From the NCBI RefSeq assembly GCF_032854445.1, contig NC_088305.1, positions 7,073,606 to 7,137,605 of the forward strand: 64,000 nucleotides of DNA, given 5' to 3'. The notes beneath the pieces were generated by a model, which was not told the DNA's origin, did no database searches, and saw only the letters and a list, made by a program, of their open reading frames with translations. Of the stretch, positions 48,000 to 59,635 are shown one piece after another. The stretch comes from Liolophura sinensis (Eukaryota > Mollusca > Polyplacophora > Chitonida > Chitonidae). How positions within the stretch are numbered: the stretch's first letter is position 1; each line of letters starts with the position of its first letter. Made by a program: the position numbers and the translations under genes.

Positions 48000-48836
48000 G
48001 TTTTTTTTGCTGCATCCACTGAGAGCCAGGAGAGTGTGCGACGCTCTCGTATCGAGTCCATTATATTGATATGAGCTGGTGATGCCAGTTTCGTTTGGGA
48101 GGACAGATTTCTATGCCGGCACCGTTTGTGTACCACAGTTGTACTGATGTCTGGTTTAAGTGCATTTCTGCGGAAGTCACGTTTATTGGTGTTCGGATCT
48201 TTATTATGATTATACAGTGTTGACTGTGTAATTTGCTTAACACGCTAACCTCACCTGACCGACAAGGTCGTCACGGACTCTAAACTGAAGTTTTCAGTTT
48301 TGCAAAGGACGTTCGTTCTGCCACAAGGTGACATTACTCTACGTCTCTGAACGTCTCGTTTGTGAGTTTCTGCGGGAGCTGTGACTGTTCTAAAGTGGAT
48401 TATACCTCCAGGCCTGGATTTACCCTGTTTTGTGCTCTGCGGGTGTGACGTCATTCAAAGGCTTTACTGTTCCAGTTCTGTGTAACCTGTGTACTGTGTT
48501 CGCGTTCGCTAACCTAGCGAAGTACCTGACTGGGACAATTTGTGACTTGTGTGAATTGTGTGTTTATCCCATGGTCTTTACGTTGGATCTCCTGGAATAC
48601 CTTCCTTGGGATGCAAAGGTGAACTGGAAACTTTTAAAGACCGGTAATACTGATGTGTATGTTTTTTTATGTTGTTGTTGTTGAACTGTCTGTAAAACTG
48701 TACGTCTCATTTTATATATAAAGCATTGTTTACATTGTAATATTGAGTTACTGAGTCTGTTTTCTGTTGCTGTTTTCAATACCGTAACACTTAACACACA
48801 AAGGTGCATAAAAGCTTTCCAGGTTTTAGCTTCGGG
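48000..48836. other. Intergenic, nothing recognised
   Basis: An 84-codon plus-strand frame (48,430-48,684) is Cys/Leu-rich but has no recognised domain. It could be host 5' UTR-like sequence. Confidence 0.3.
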
Positions 48837-48837
48837 C

Positions 48838-49352
48838 AAGCTGAACCCCAAGCATTCATTCATTCATTCATCTTAGGGCACGCTAAACCCCAAGCTTTCG
48901 TCCATTCATTCATCTTAGGGCACACTAAACCCCAAGCATTCATTCATTCATTCATCTTAGGACACGCTAAACCCCAAGCATTTCTTCATTTCTTCTTCTT
49001 AGACACACTAAGCCCCAAGCATTCGTCCATTCATTCATCTTAGGGCACGCTAAACCATAAGCATTCCTTCATTCATTCATCTTAGGGCACGCTAAACCCC
49101 AAGCATTCCTTCATTCATTCATCTTAGGGCACACTAAGCCCCAAGGATTCCTTCATTCGTTCATCTTAGGGCACGCTAAACCCCAAGGATTCCTTTATTC
49201 ATTCATCTTAGGGCACCCTAAACCCCAAGGATTCCTTCATTCATTCATCTTAGGGCGTGCTAAACCCCAAGCATCCCTTTATTCATTCACCTTAGGGCAC
49301 GCTAAACCCCAAGCACTCATTCATTCAATCAGTCATTCATTCATCTTAGGGC
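48838..49352. repeat. Minisatellite from a SINE-2 tail, 12 units of about 42 bp
   Basis: Unit CTTAGGGCACGCTAAACCCCAAGCATTCATTCATTCATTCAT with small variants. The GCTAAACCCCAAGCA-(TTCA)n part is nearly identical to the SINE-2 3' end (GTTAAACCCCAAGCA-(CTCA)n), so the array appears to have grown from such a tail. Confidence 0.88.
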
Positions 49353-49554
49353 GAAAAAATATCTTTAAGCTACAGCTTTACGATGGCCCCAGCAGTCACT
49401 CGCGGAAATTAAGTGGCCTGCTCTGGTTACGTTAATGGTGATAGCCGTCACAACTATTACGTGAACTGCCACACGAACGTTGTGGTCGGCTAAATCCCCC
49501 TTGTTGCTATCAGAATGTAAAAATCACCCCCCCCCCCTCGTAACCCATTAAAGA
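49353..49554. other. Short spacer between minisatellites
   Basis: Contains a run of 11 C near 49,526. Nothing else seen. Confidence 0.4.
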
Positions 49555-50330
49555 AAATACCTACTGTCGTTATCAGGTTGTAATAATCACCCTATGTTAG
49601 TGTGGGGTTGTAATAATTCCCCCTGCTGTTATCATATAGTAATAATACAAAATGTTGTCATCACGTTGTAATAATCGCCGCTGTTGTTATCATATTGTAA
49701 TAATCATCCACCGTTGTAATCGATTTGTAATAATAAACCAGTAATTCATCAGTTTGTAACAATCGAAGTTTGTTCTCCGGTTGTAATATTCACCCACTAT
49801 TGTTAATAGGCTGTAATAATCACCCGCGGTTGTCATCGAGCTGTAAAACTCGCTTACTGTCATTATAAGGTTGTAATAATCAGCCCTTCTTGTTATCAGG
49901 CTGTAATAATTACCCATTGTACTTATCACACTGCAATTATCGCTCATTGCTATTATCAGGCTGTGATAAGCACCCGGTATTGTTATCAGGTAATAATAAT
50001 TACCCACTGTTGTTACCAGGCTGCAATAAGCACTCATTGTTGTTATCAGATTGTAAATCACCCGGTCTTGTAATGAGGTTGTAGCAATCATTCGGTGTTG
50101 TTATCAGGCTGTAATAGTCACCTGCTGTTGTTATCAGCTTGTAGTAGTCATCCGGTGTTAATATCAGGTTGTAATACTCGCCCGTTTTTATCAGGTTGTA
50201 ATAATCACCCCTGTTGCTATCAGCTCTTGATATTAGGCTGTAGTAATCATTCACCATGGTTATCAGCTTGCAATAATCACCTGGTGTTGTTTTCACATTG
50301 TAATAACTACCGCTGTTGTTATCAGACATG
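49555..50330. repeat. Degenerate minisatellite, about 36-bp unit, about 21 copies
   Basis: Unit of the form TGTTGTTATCAGGTTGTAATAATCACCC with many substitutions and small indels. Open frames on both strands are by-products of the repeat. Confidence 0.88.
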
Positions 50331-51714
50331 TACAGACATGTTTATAATTAAATAGCCGAAGTTTCTAGCAACCTCTATGTCGACCAGAAAACAGAAACCC
50401 AACCTTTCTGTCAAATTTCTCTTTATTACATTCTCTCTGATGTTTTGTGCAAAACTTATTTATACTTTCAATGAAAGCCAGGGCATAGTCGAATCTGTGT
50501 TTAATTTTATCACACAGTCGCTATAACATGCTCCTGAGTAAAACCTGTATACATATCTTTTGACGCATTTAACATTAAATATAAAGGTAAGTTACGCTGT
50601 GTGTTTTATGAGACTACTGTGAAGGTGAGGCTGCGAAAACTGGCTTAGGATGTGTCACGTTAGTCAACAGCCACACGTCTGTACTTCATAGACCTAAGGT
50701 ATATTGTTAGTATCGGTTAGAGAAACAGGGCATTAAGGGATATGTCATGTATCTGTGTGCATTATTCATTTTTACAAACACCGTGCATCAATTGAATCTT
50801 TTGTAGTGAGGCCTTTTGCCCGACGGATACCTCTTTCAGCGACACTTTCATTACCTCGGCTTGCGAGTGTCTCAGTTGCACACAATGATGTCAACCTTTG
50901 TACAGTCGGATATGTACACACAGCACGGCATATGAATTTATAGCCCTCCACTCGAAAAGACAGATATCACGTAGAGATACCTGTATGTCTGCGTCAGACA
51001 TACAGGTATATACCGGTACGGACCGGGTAATACAGGGTCATGGTAGCTGTACTTAAAACTAACAAGGAAGCCGTGGACTACCTAATCGGCTGACTGCATG
51101 CATGGTTATCTGAGCAGTAAAATGACGAAATGATCAAATTTCTTGAAGCGTGACTGAGTGGAGTAGGCAAGGTGTGTGTTTTTTTTTTTAGACAGATTAG
51201 ACGCTGCAAGGCGTTTTGACTGACATTTAAGGTGGGGCTTTTAAGTGTGTGATCAGGCATCAATTAGCACTCTGTCCGCCACATGGATTTTAATCTTTTT
51301 CTTTTAGTCCGTATCTTGACAATCATACTTATAAGCAGGCGCGTTAAAAAAAAACTCTAAAAGATTTAAAAAAATAGTAAGTAAATGGTCCAATGTTTAA
51401 AATAAGGATGTTAAAAAATATTGATCGACTGACCAAGCGATAGAAAGACAGATGGAGCATGACAGATAGACAGAAATGTACAGAGGAACTTGTTATAGCT
51501 ATAAACTTCACGTAACTACAACACCTTGCTGCTGGGAGTCTCATTACGTATTGGTGGAGGAAAATGACGCTTTAAAGGTCAAACTTGTCTAGTGGTGGCA
51601 GTGATGTAAAGCGAGCGTAGAAAGCGACGCATGCGCTGGAAGCCAACCAGCCTTTGACAATGGAGGCTGCAGAGTATGATTAATATATCACTATGTGAAA
51701 TACGATTTAACCTG
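50331..51714. other. Intergenic; contains one perfect 15-bp hairpin
   Basis: At 50,977-51,009 ATACCTGTATGTCTG and its exact reverse complement are separated by three bases (CGT). No gene recognised. Confidence 0.5.
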
Positions 51715-51715
51715 T

Positions 51716-51956
51716 TTGATTGTTGTTTAACACCTCAAGATCTTATTTACTTATATAAAGGCGGTCAGTTCCATGGGTTCGAGGAAACCGGAGTGCCACC
51801 GACGTTTGTTGAGTTACTGACGAAGTTTTCACATTGACGTTTACAACAATCTGACTGAACACAAATGGTCTTCAACGAACATTATGCTGCACAAACAGCC
51901 GGACGAGCGTCGCCAACCGCTTATTGTCATCTAGGCCCCGCAAGCAGTGCGGATCC
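51716..51956 (-). repeat. SINE-3 (third SINE-like family) copy
   Basis: Shares with 57,484-57,735 the ordered blocks GATTG-TTTAACacC, GGCGGTCAGTT-TATGG, GGAAACCGGAGTGCC, AAATGGTCTTCA-CGAA and CCGCTTATTGTCA-C-AGGCCCCGC. Related to SINE-1 in the GGCGGTCAG core but distinct elsewhere. Confidence 0.55.
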
Positions 51957-51959
51957 ACA

Positions 51960-53065
51960 AATGCCCAGTTCTAGGCCGAGTTTGAACTCGATCCTTCCGT
52001 GTCCTAGACATGTGCTATACATGTATACCTTTAAATCAGTTGGTTTGTCAAGTGTCTGCAAGAGGTTTGTGATTTATTCCAGGTAATCACGTTTCCTACA
52101 TCCATGCACCTCAGCACTGTCGTATGTGTGACAAATATGGCGGTAAACATACATGAAATAATATGAATTAAATAAAATGAAACAAAATAACATAAATTTG
52201 AAACAAAAAATAAAATGGAATAAAATTTCATTAAATACAATTAAATTGGATTTAATTAAATTTCGTTGAATTTAAGTTAAACTTCAGTTAAAATAAATTA
52301 AATTATATTAAATTTCATTTAAATACTTCATTCGCATGGGAAGTATCCAGACATTTAAGTTGCACTTAGTGAATCAGTTTAGTATGACTTGAACTTGTGA
52401 CTCAACTTTCATAGGTTTGCAAATAATTGACGAAGAACTGGAAAATTAAGCGCTTGTGTGATTGGTTAGAGTTAGCTTGACGGAACACCTAACTGTTCTA
52501 TGGAAATCAGATACTCTGCAAATCTAATTTAAAAATATAAACGTGACATGCTGCATGTGTCGGAGGTCTAAAGTCCATTTTACGGAGTATTAAGGATACA
52601 AAAAGATAAAATATTATGCATGGTTTTTCCGGTTTGTTAGAAAGTCATCAATGACTGGACTCCAGCAAGAGCTATTTAACGTGTCTTCGAGAATGAACCA
52701 ATCAGTGCGCTATACGCACTAATCAGCCGTGTTTCACATAGACATACTGTTTAACCGAACAGGACCTCGCTAACTATGACGCACTCAACCTGGGAGTGTG
52801 CGAATTGGGGTGATGACATATGCCGCTACAATGGTGATACTTAACGACTAACTACGTGTGCTTGTGAACAGTTATACAGGGCTTCCGGAACCAGCAGCCT
52901 ATATCCGTGCGGATTTATCAGAATAGATGCATATTTACTACGGAAATATTTACCATCACGCTGGCTATATCGAGAAAAGCCAATAGCGCTGTCGAGTGAG
53001 CAACTAGCGGTGTCGGGTGAGCAACTAGCGGTGTCGAGTAAGCCAGAAGTGCTAACACATCCGGG
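51960..53065. other. Intergenic, AT-rich
   Basis: 52,140-52,330 is simple AAATT/TAAAA-rich sequence. At 52,990-53,045 a 24-bp motif (GAGCAACTAGCGGTGTCG) occurs two and a half times. No gene recognised. Confidence 0.45.
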
Positions 53066-53068
53066 TCT

Positions 53069-53211
53069 TAGATTTATTTATTTATTTGATTGGAGTTCTA
53101 CACCGCACTCAAGAATATTTCACTAATACGACGGCGACCAGCATTATGGTGGGACGAAACCGGTCATTGCACTGCGCTAGCGGGCTAACCAACGGAGCCA
53201 CGGAGGCCCCC
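53069..53211 (-). repeat. SINE-1 with internal deletion
   Basis: Both ends are present (TTTATTTGATTGGAG tail side; GCCACGGAGGCCCC head side, in sense GGGGCCTCCGTGGCTCCGTT with A box), but about 100 bases of body between GGGACGAAACCGG and TCATTGCACTG are missing. Confidence 0.85.
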
Positions 53212-53479
53212 TGAGGGTTTGAAAGGAAAGCGACAATGGCACGTATCCCTGGGTAAAAACAGCCATCGGCAATGTTATAACATTCTGCAAATTTCGCACA
53301 GTTTATTTGAATCTTTGTGGCATCTAACAGTTTACACTGACTGCAGTATGTAATTTCAAAAGTACAACTTTAAAAAAACTACGTGCACAAAATTTTTATT
53401 CAGCCTTTACATAACACCAGTAAATCTGACGGCTGAAAAAAGCCGAACAGTGAAAATCCGGATGAATATTTGCTATTAT

Positions 53480-53682
53480 TTTATTTATTTATTTGTTTGC
53501 TGTTTTACCCCGGACTCAAGAATATTTCAATTTTACGACGGCGGCCAAGGGAACCGCAGGTTACTGGCAGACCTTCCCACGCAGGACCGGGGAGGAAGTC
53601 AGCATCAGATGGATTTGAACTCATTGGTGATAAACTCGCGCTGGTACGCTGACCTTCTTGTCCACGGAGGCCCCAGCTACTA
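53480..53682 (-). repeat. SINE-1, near full length
   Basis: TTTATTTATTTGTTTGCTG tail, ACGACGGCGGCCAAGG core, CCACGCAGGACCGGGGAGG, and head-side CACGGAGGCCCC. Lies 270 bp from the previous copy, in the same orientation. Confidence 0.82.
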
Positions 53683-53684
53683 TT

Positions 53685-54772
53685 TTAGAAGAGCCCAAAT
53701 ATGGTTTACTTCTCACAAATACCCACCACGTCTGCGCAAGTGTTACCCCTCAAATTCGGTGACAAACTTTCTAAAATTTATAATGTAGGTCGCTTTATGT
53801 AGAGTCCGATATTTTCTGAAAGGCAATAATTTGATTTCATGAGGGAGTATGTTTTTTTTTGTTTTTTTTTTTTTTTTTTGTTTTTTTTTTTTATCCAAAA
53901 ATCTCTGGAATAGACTCTTTAAAAGAGATTGTAAATCAGGTAGGTTGTGTACTATCCCTTATCTTCAATCCCATCCCCTCTTTACGCATCTTTTAACGTC
54001 AATCTCAAACTACTTTCACAAAATCCATTTCCGTCCTGATTTCTATGACTAGGTATGCAGACCGCAAATGTCACGTGACATGTAAATCACGCATGCTCTC
54101 AGTCAGGGTCTTCCGAAGCCATTGAGTGTTTCCCGGTACACTCTCAAAGCGCTGTATGTACGACACTATTGAGGGTAGTGTTTATGTAAGAAAGCTGGCT
54201 TATGAGCAACCACTAAGGCATGTTGGATTTACTGTGCTGCAAACACCAACCAAAACAGACGGAATTTTCACCTGCTGTATGATTCCAGGTAAGTCAGTCA
54301 GCCACCTGCCAACTACCCGACATTCGGCCGTCATCTCGCTCTCCCTCTGCACACCAGATTTAGGCCTAAGCTACAGCTTTCAACTCGGCTATTGACACGG
54401 GTACCTGTAGGGGATATATGGCAGCTATCTGTATCTGTATGAAAACAGGTAGGTTCTGGGATATTAATAGCTTTATTTCAGGCCTCCTACAGAATAAATA
54501 ACTTCAGGACATGTCCTTATATGAGCAACTTTACAAAGGTAAATAATCTAAACTTTAATTGTTCTCTCCAGTATGCTGTTTTCGGTCACACAGAAACCAG
54601 CTTAAGTTGACAAAATGAAGTAGTACAGAGGCAAATTTTTGCCACTGAAGTTTCACCAAAAGGCTATCCTACGATATTACATCGGCAGGCTAGTCGTTAG
54701 ACATAGCACGCAGTACAGCTACGGGGTAGGACAGGCTTGTGATATGTCTGGATTCTGGGAAATCTACTGTGC
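53685..54772. other. Intergenic, poly-T rich
   Basis: Contains T tracts at 53,851-53,892. No gene recognised. Confidence 0.4.
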
Positions 54773-54895
54773 GCTACAAACCATGTGAACACCCTACAAA
54801 CCATGTGAACACCCTACAAACCATGTGAACACCCTACAAACCATGTGAAACACCCTACAAACCATGTGAACACCCTACAAACCATGTGAACACCC
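54773..54895. repeat. 20-bp tandem repeat, 6 copies
   Basis: CTACAAACCATGTGAACACC repeated six times, one unit with an extra A. Near-identical units suggest recent expansion. Confidence 0.93.
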
Positions 54896-55212
54896 TACGA
54901 TCATTGCCATGGAGCATTCATATTTGTCTAGGCATTCGGTAAAATGTTGATTTGTTTTCGTTCTGTAAAAAAATCGCAGGTTTGTTTTCAACGGTATATA
55001 TTTAATGAATCACAATATGGTTTGTGTTTTATTTTTGTAAAATGGGATTTAGAAGTAAAATAATAGGGTCCGACATCATCACCCATATCAGACAGTTACT
55101 ATTAAAGATCGGAATGTGATGTCAACTCAGCATTTTGTGTAATTCTAGACCAGTGGCGTCTACTCAGTTGCAGTTAACGTGAGTGTATTTTTTTTTTACC
55201 TCATTCTGCTCA

Positions 55213-55244
55213 AGCCACGTTGCTGGGGGGGGGGGGGGGGGGGG
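55213..55244. repeat. Poly-G tract
   Basis: A run of about 19 G (55,225-55,243) on the plus strand. It could form G-quadruplex structure or be an assembly-error site. Confidence 0.85.
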
Positions 55245-55339
55245 TGCATTGCTACATTTTACGCATGTACATGAATAGTTAGAATAAAATCTAAATGAGG
55301 TAAATTCACAAGTGACTATTTGCGAACTATTTTATTTAT

Positions 55340-55530
55340 TTGATTGGTGTTTTATTTATTTATTTATTTGATTGGTGTTTTACGCCGTACTCAGGTATAT
55401 CTCACTTATACGACGGCGGCGAGCATAATGGTGGGAGGAAACCGGGCAGAGCCCGGGGGGGAACCCACAGGCATATTCCTGTGTACGGCGTAAAAAAAAC
55501 AATCAAATAAATAAATAAATAAATAAATAT
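55340..55530. repeat. Pair of inverted SINE-1 fragments
   Basis: 55,352-55,460 is SINE-1 in minus orientation (with a duplicated TTTATTTGATTGGTGTTTTA start). 55,470-55,528 is the SINE-1 3' end in plus orientation (ATATTCCTGTGTACGGCGTA, then CAATCAAATAAATAAAT). Together they make an inverted repeat of about 45 bp arms. Confidence 0.8.
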
Positions 55531-55789
55531 TTCATTGTCACTTAACGCTTTTCTGCAATTTGTAATAATTATAACGCTTGACAAAATTAGCCTAGACATA
55601 TGTCTTAACAGGACAAGCACTGGACCACCCATAGACCTGACAGCTGTCATTTGTATGAGATATCCGTGACAACAGCGTTAATCCTTATCACGTAAATAGA
55701 TATCTGAATTTCTTAACTTGTATGCATGGAGCACTAATATGTTGTTCTATTATTTTCGCCAAATGTCTCTAGTATACAGAAGAATAAAG

Positions 55790-55945
55790 CTCATGTAGTG
55801 AGTAAAATCAGAGCTGTGACGACTGTGTGGTAGCTGATAAATGGTCACATGTGTCTGGTGAAATCCGGCCGCTTATCTATTGTACGCTTAAAGATAATTA
55901 ATAAGATGTAAATGCTTAGAACGTAGCAACTTACACGATCTCCTC
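55790..55945. repeat. Dispersed unknown repeat, second copy
   Basis: Ordered matches with 44,425-44,540: AGAGCTGTGACGACTGTG, AAATGGTCACATGTGTCTGG, TGAAATCCGG, ATGTAAATGCTTAGAACGTA and GCAACTTAC. Lies about 490 bp upstream of the transporter's first coding exon. Confidence 0.5.
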
Positions 55946-56432
55946 ATTCAGGTGATATGTCAACACCACCTATGAGGGATAAGCAATTTCTAACCTCCCA
56001 ACCCATAGCACGGACACCGCACCCACCACCCACCAAACACCGCACACACCCCCACCCACCAAACACCGCACACACACACACCCACCAAACACCGCACTCA
56101 CCCCCACCCTCGCGCTGTGTAACCTGGTCTATTTCCCCGTGCCTCCTGTCATGTACAGGACAACCAGGTACAGTTAAATTCATTGTTTTTGGCCTCTCCC
56201 TCGTCCTTCCTGTGTTTGTCCTCTACGACAGGCGGAACAAAATTCTTACTGGGTGTTTACAACTGATATCTTTTAACCTGATTTCAGAAGTCTGCGCGCT
56301 AATATCTACGTAGAACACGGACGTCCAGTCATCGTAAACGATGCAACTGACTGTTGGATGTTAATGTAAACACGGGCAAATACTGATATTGAGTACGGTG
56401 ATTTCGCTCGGCTCAAGACGTTACAAGTCACA
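55946..56432. other. Upstream region of the plus-strand transporter gene
   Basis: Contains a CA/CCCAC-rich simple stretch (56,010-56,115). Promoter and 5' UTR of the gene starting at 56,433 should lie here or further upstream; no TATA box was recognised. Confidence 0.4.
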
Positions 56433-56570
56433 ATGCAAAGGAAAGAAAAATACGAGATAACGGACTCGCCTCCTGATTCCACATCGCACAGCAAGGAGAA
56501 CAACGATGACGTCTACGAGGAGAAGAAAGATGGTGTCATTAACCCGGGCTACAGCAGCAGTAACGAGACG
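56433..56570 (+). CDS. Membrane transporter, first coding exon (SLC28-like)
   Basis: ATG at 56,433 opens 46 codons ending exactly at the donor ACG|GTAAGT (phase 0): MQRKEKYEITDSPPDSTSHS, then KENNDDVYEEKKDGVINPGY and SSSNET. This is a charged cytoplasmic N-terminus of low complexity with no signal peptide. The phase fits the acceptor of the exon at 62,980, and joining the two gives a continuous frame. The identification as a concentrative nucleoside transporter rests on the second exon. Confidence 0.65.
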
Positions 56571-56574
56571 GTAA

Positions 56575-57005
56575 GTTAAGGTCCCACGAGATTCCTATGC
56601 AAATCAATGCCAAACCATACATTTGTTCGGGTGAGTTTTGGACTCGTCTTACATGACACTTCACAATAACCCGATTCTAACTTATCTTAGCTATCCTAGT
56701 TTCATAAATGTGTGTTATTGTCACAAACCATAGATCGTTTGTAGACATTAGAGTCGGGAAAAATTTTAAAAGCTAAGTTTTACCCAGTAGTTTGCAGTTG
56801 ACATGGAGACTTCAGCCCGCAGAACAAAACTGTATATAGGATGCGTGTATGGATGTGCTTGAATTATACGGTCTACATGTTATCAACATGGTTTTGATGT
56901 GAATCGCGTTTCACTTGAGTCCAGTGCAATTATGTGACCTGCCTTGTCAAATCTTAAAGAGGTACATCGTAACTGTATGTAGTACAGGCAGCTTATGTCA
57001 CATCT
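56575..57005. other. Intron 1 of the transporter, unique part
   Basis: No exon or repeat recognised. Confidence 0.4.
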
Positions 57006-57009
57006 GTAT

Positions 57010-57470
57010 GAACTGTATCTTATCTTTACGGAGTATCTGGTATTTGTATGATGTATATCGTATTAAGCACATCATATCTGCATGAAGCATTTTGTATCTG
57101 TATGAGGTATATCATATCTGTATGAAGTATTTGGTATCTGCATGAGGTATATCATATCTGTATGAAGTATTTGGTATCTGTATGAGGTATGTCATATCTG
57201 CATGAAGCATTTTGTATCTGTATGAGGTATATCATATCTGTATGAAGTATTTGGTATCTGCATGAGGTATATCATATCTGTATGAAGTATTTGGTATCTG
57301 TATGAGGGTATATCATATCTGCTTGAAGTATATCGTATCTGTGTGGGTATATGGTATCTGTATGAAATATATCATATCTGTATGAAGTGTATCATATCTG
57401 TATTGGGGTATATGGTATCTGTATGAAATATATGGTATCTGTATGAAGTATATCATTACTGTATGAAAAA
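57010..57470. repeat. Minisatellite, 19-20 bp units with 40-bp alternation
   Basis: Repeats of GTATCTGTATGAGGTATATC / ATATCTGTATGAAGTATTTG, alternating in pairs over much of the array. About 23 units. Confidence 0.9.
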
Positions 57471-57483
57471 CTTTCATTTTTGA

Positions 57484-57735
57484 TTTGATTGGACTGTTTA
57501 ACGCCATACTGACGATGTTTTGACTGAAGTCAGTTGTATGGTGCAAACCTGAATGCCCGGAAATAATCACCGACAAGCTTGTGACAAACTTTTTCAACTG
57601 TAACGTAGAAAATATGCATACCATATTGGTGGAAGATAAGTGGTCTTCAGCGAAGGTTAGACACACGGCCACAGCACATGGCCACCTATTGTCACCAGGG
57701 CCCAGCGAACACTGCGAGAGGGGGAATTTATAAAT
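57484..57735 (-). repeat. SINE-3 copy
   Basis: TTTGATTGGACTGTTTAACG, CAGTTGTATGGTGCAAACC, ACCATATTGGTGGAAGATAA then GTGGTCTTCAGCGAAG, TTATTGTCACCAG-GGCCC and CACTGCGAGAGGGGGAA. The tail side lies at the left, so the sense strand is minus. Confidence 0.6.
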
Positions 57736-57881
57736 TGCCATGGGGGGTCGGGTTTACGATTGAATCTTTGTCTCATTATGCATTGTACTATTTTTTTATG
57801 AAGTGCATCGTATATATGTGAAACATATTATTATTGTTGTCGAGAATGTATTCTTTGGGCGCCTTTACTATAGAAGTAGGA

Positions 57882-58004
57882 ATCTGCGGATGGTCGTGAG
57901 TTTCCTCCGGGCTCTGCCCGGTTTCCACCCACCATAATGCTGACCGCCGTCGTATAAGTGAAATATTCTTGAGTACGGAGTAAAACACCAATCAAACAAA
58001 TAAA
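57882..58004 (+). mobile_element. SINE-1, 5'-truncated, with 13-bp target duplication
   Basis: Flanked by TATAGAAGTAGGA at 57,869-57,881 and 58,005-58,017, a perfect match. The body starts CTGCGGATGGTCGTGAG and ends CACCAATCAAACAAATAAA, so a headless SINE-1 was inserted by target-primed reverse transcription. Confidence 0.92.
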
Positions 58005-58019
58005 TATAGAAGTAGGACG

Positions 58020-59095
58020 AGAATGTTGGGCTGGCTCATTTGATTGGAGTTGTTCAAGACTACATTTATGTAGAGTATGTTTCAGCAGCACGTATTCTCT
58101 CTGATCTGTTTCTGTACTTAAACCCAATGTAAGGGTTAATATATTCAGTACAGCTGTTGACTTTACGTTGGTATATTTGTATGTAGTACAGCCCATGTTT
58201 ACCCTAGTAAATTCAACTGCCGTAATCCAGGATTCGCACGGCTTTCCCTGTAGTATAGGAGTTAGCAGCGGTATTTGGCCAGTGTCACTTCAAGCGTTAT
58301 AAATATACAATACCTTCGTAAGTCGGTCTGAATTGGTTTTTGACTTGCTCAGCTCGGGCCGTGGCCAAAAATTTTTCTATTCACTGCTTTTCTTTACATA
58401 TCCGCGAGCTGCTAAATAGAGAGTTCGTCACCGCTGTGTCACTGGCTTTTACTGAAACTCGAACAGAGAATGGGGACGTTTGAATGATAGACCTTTTACG
58501 TCACATCAAAAATAATTCAGCCGTATCCAAGCCATGTCTACGCTCAGACCACTGCATGTCTAAATGTTGACACTGCATGTACAGAGGTCCAACGCGATAA
58601 CGTAAATATGGCTCTTCACGCCGCCAGTGTTTCTTGACCCATTTTTATGAGTATTTGTTTATCCTACACACAAACAATACGTCTATTTTCAAACAGAATC
58701 ACCACTTTTTCTTAAATATTTACCATTCAATCAACAAAAAAGAACAAAATCTAAGTCAGCGTGTAGAAAGAAGTAGACTGTAGTTATGCGTGACTAGTGG
58801 CATAGGTTCAGTTACGCGACAAAAAAGACAATGGTGCTATGTTATACAAGCCACCATCCATTGCTTTCAATCGGTCATGATATTAGACATAGTAAAAAGT
58901 TACAGGAGACAAGAAAAAAATGACCAATGTCCAGTTTAACAAGCTGCGAGGCATGGCTAATTCAGAAAGGTACATGATTCATGATCAAGATAAGAAGAAC
59001 ACCACCATTATTATTATCAAGAACAACAGGGAGGACATCGGCCTCCCACAGAGCTGGAAAAACTAATAACCATATCTGGATGTCTTATGTTTATT
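58020..59095. other. Intronic sequence, nothing recognised
   Basis: Part of transporter intron 1. No exon recognised. Confidence 0.4.
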
Positions 59096-59111
59096 CTCAA
59101 ATACTCTTAGT

Positions 59112-59248
59112 GTGTCAACAGCCTGCGGATGGTCGTGGGTTTCCTCCGGGCTCTGCCCGGTTTCCACCCACCATAATGCTGGCCGCTGTGGTATAAGTGA
59201 AATATTCTTGAGTACGGCGTAAAACACCAATCAAATAAAAAAATAAAC
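59112..59248 (+). mobile_element. SINE-1, 5'-truncated, with 14-bp target duplication
   Basis: Flanked by CAAATACTCTTAGT at 59,098-59,111 and 59,249-59,262, a perfect match. The body begins GTGTCAACAGCCTGCGGATGG and ends CAATCAAATAAAAAAATAAAC. It is truncated near the same SINE position as the copy at 57,882. Confidence 0.92.
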
Positions 59249-59394
59249 CAAATACTCTTAGTTTTTAATGATTGATTACTGGTGCTGTACGAGGGAGGAG
59301 GTGTACAGACTAACCTGTCTTGTGTACATAGTTTATGTAGATTTTCTTACGTGTAATTTAGAGTTTGTCTGCGTGACTGTGGGTATGGACACTA

Positions 59395-59623
59395 TATTTA
59401 TTTAGTTGATTGGTGTTTTACCCCGTACTCAATGGTGGCCATTATTATTGTCTGAGGAAATTGTGTAGAGCCCGGAAAAAACCCACGACCAGCCCCAGGT
59501 TGCTGACCGACTTTTTCACTCAAAGCCGAAGAGGAAGCCGGCATGAGCTCGACTTGAACTCACAGCGATTGCATTTATGAGAAGCTCCTGAGGCATTGCT
59601 AACCCTCTGGGTCACGGAGGTGA
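59395..59623 (-). repeat. SINE-1, near full length, diverged
   Basis: TTGATTGGTGTTTTACCCCG, CCCACGACCAGCCCCAGGTTG, GAAGAGGAAGCCGGCATGAG, and head-side GGGTCACGGAGGTGAC. Confidence 0.8.
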
Positions 59624-59635
59624 CATGCACAGCGG

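Noticed and set aside
48430-48684. 84-codon Cys/Leu-rich frame after the retrotransposon
   Set aside because: No recognised family, no splice signals and low-complexity end; not enough to call a gene.
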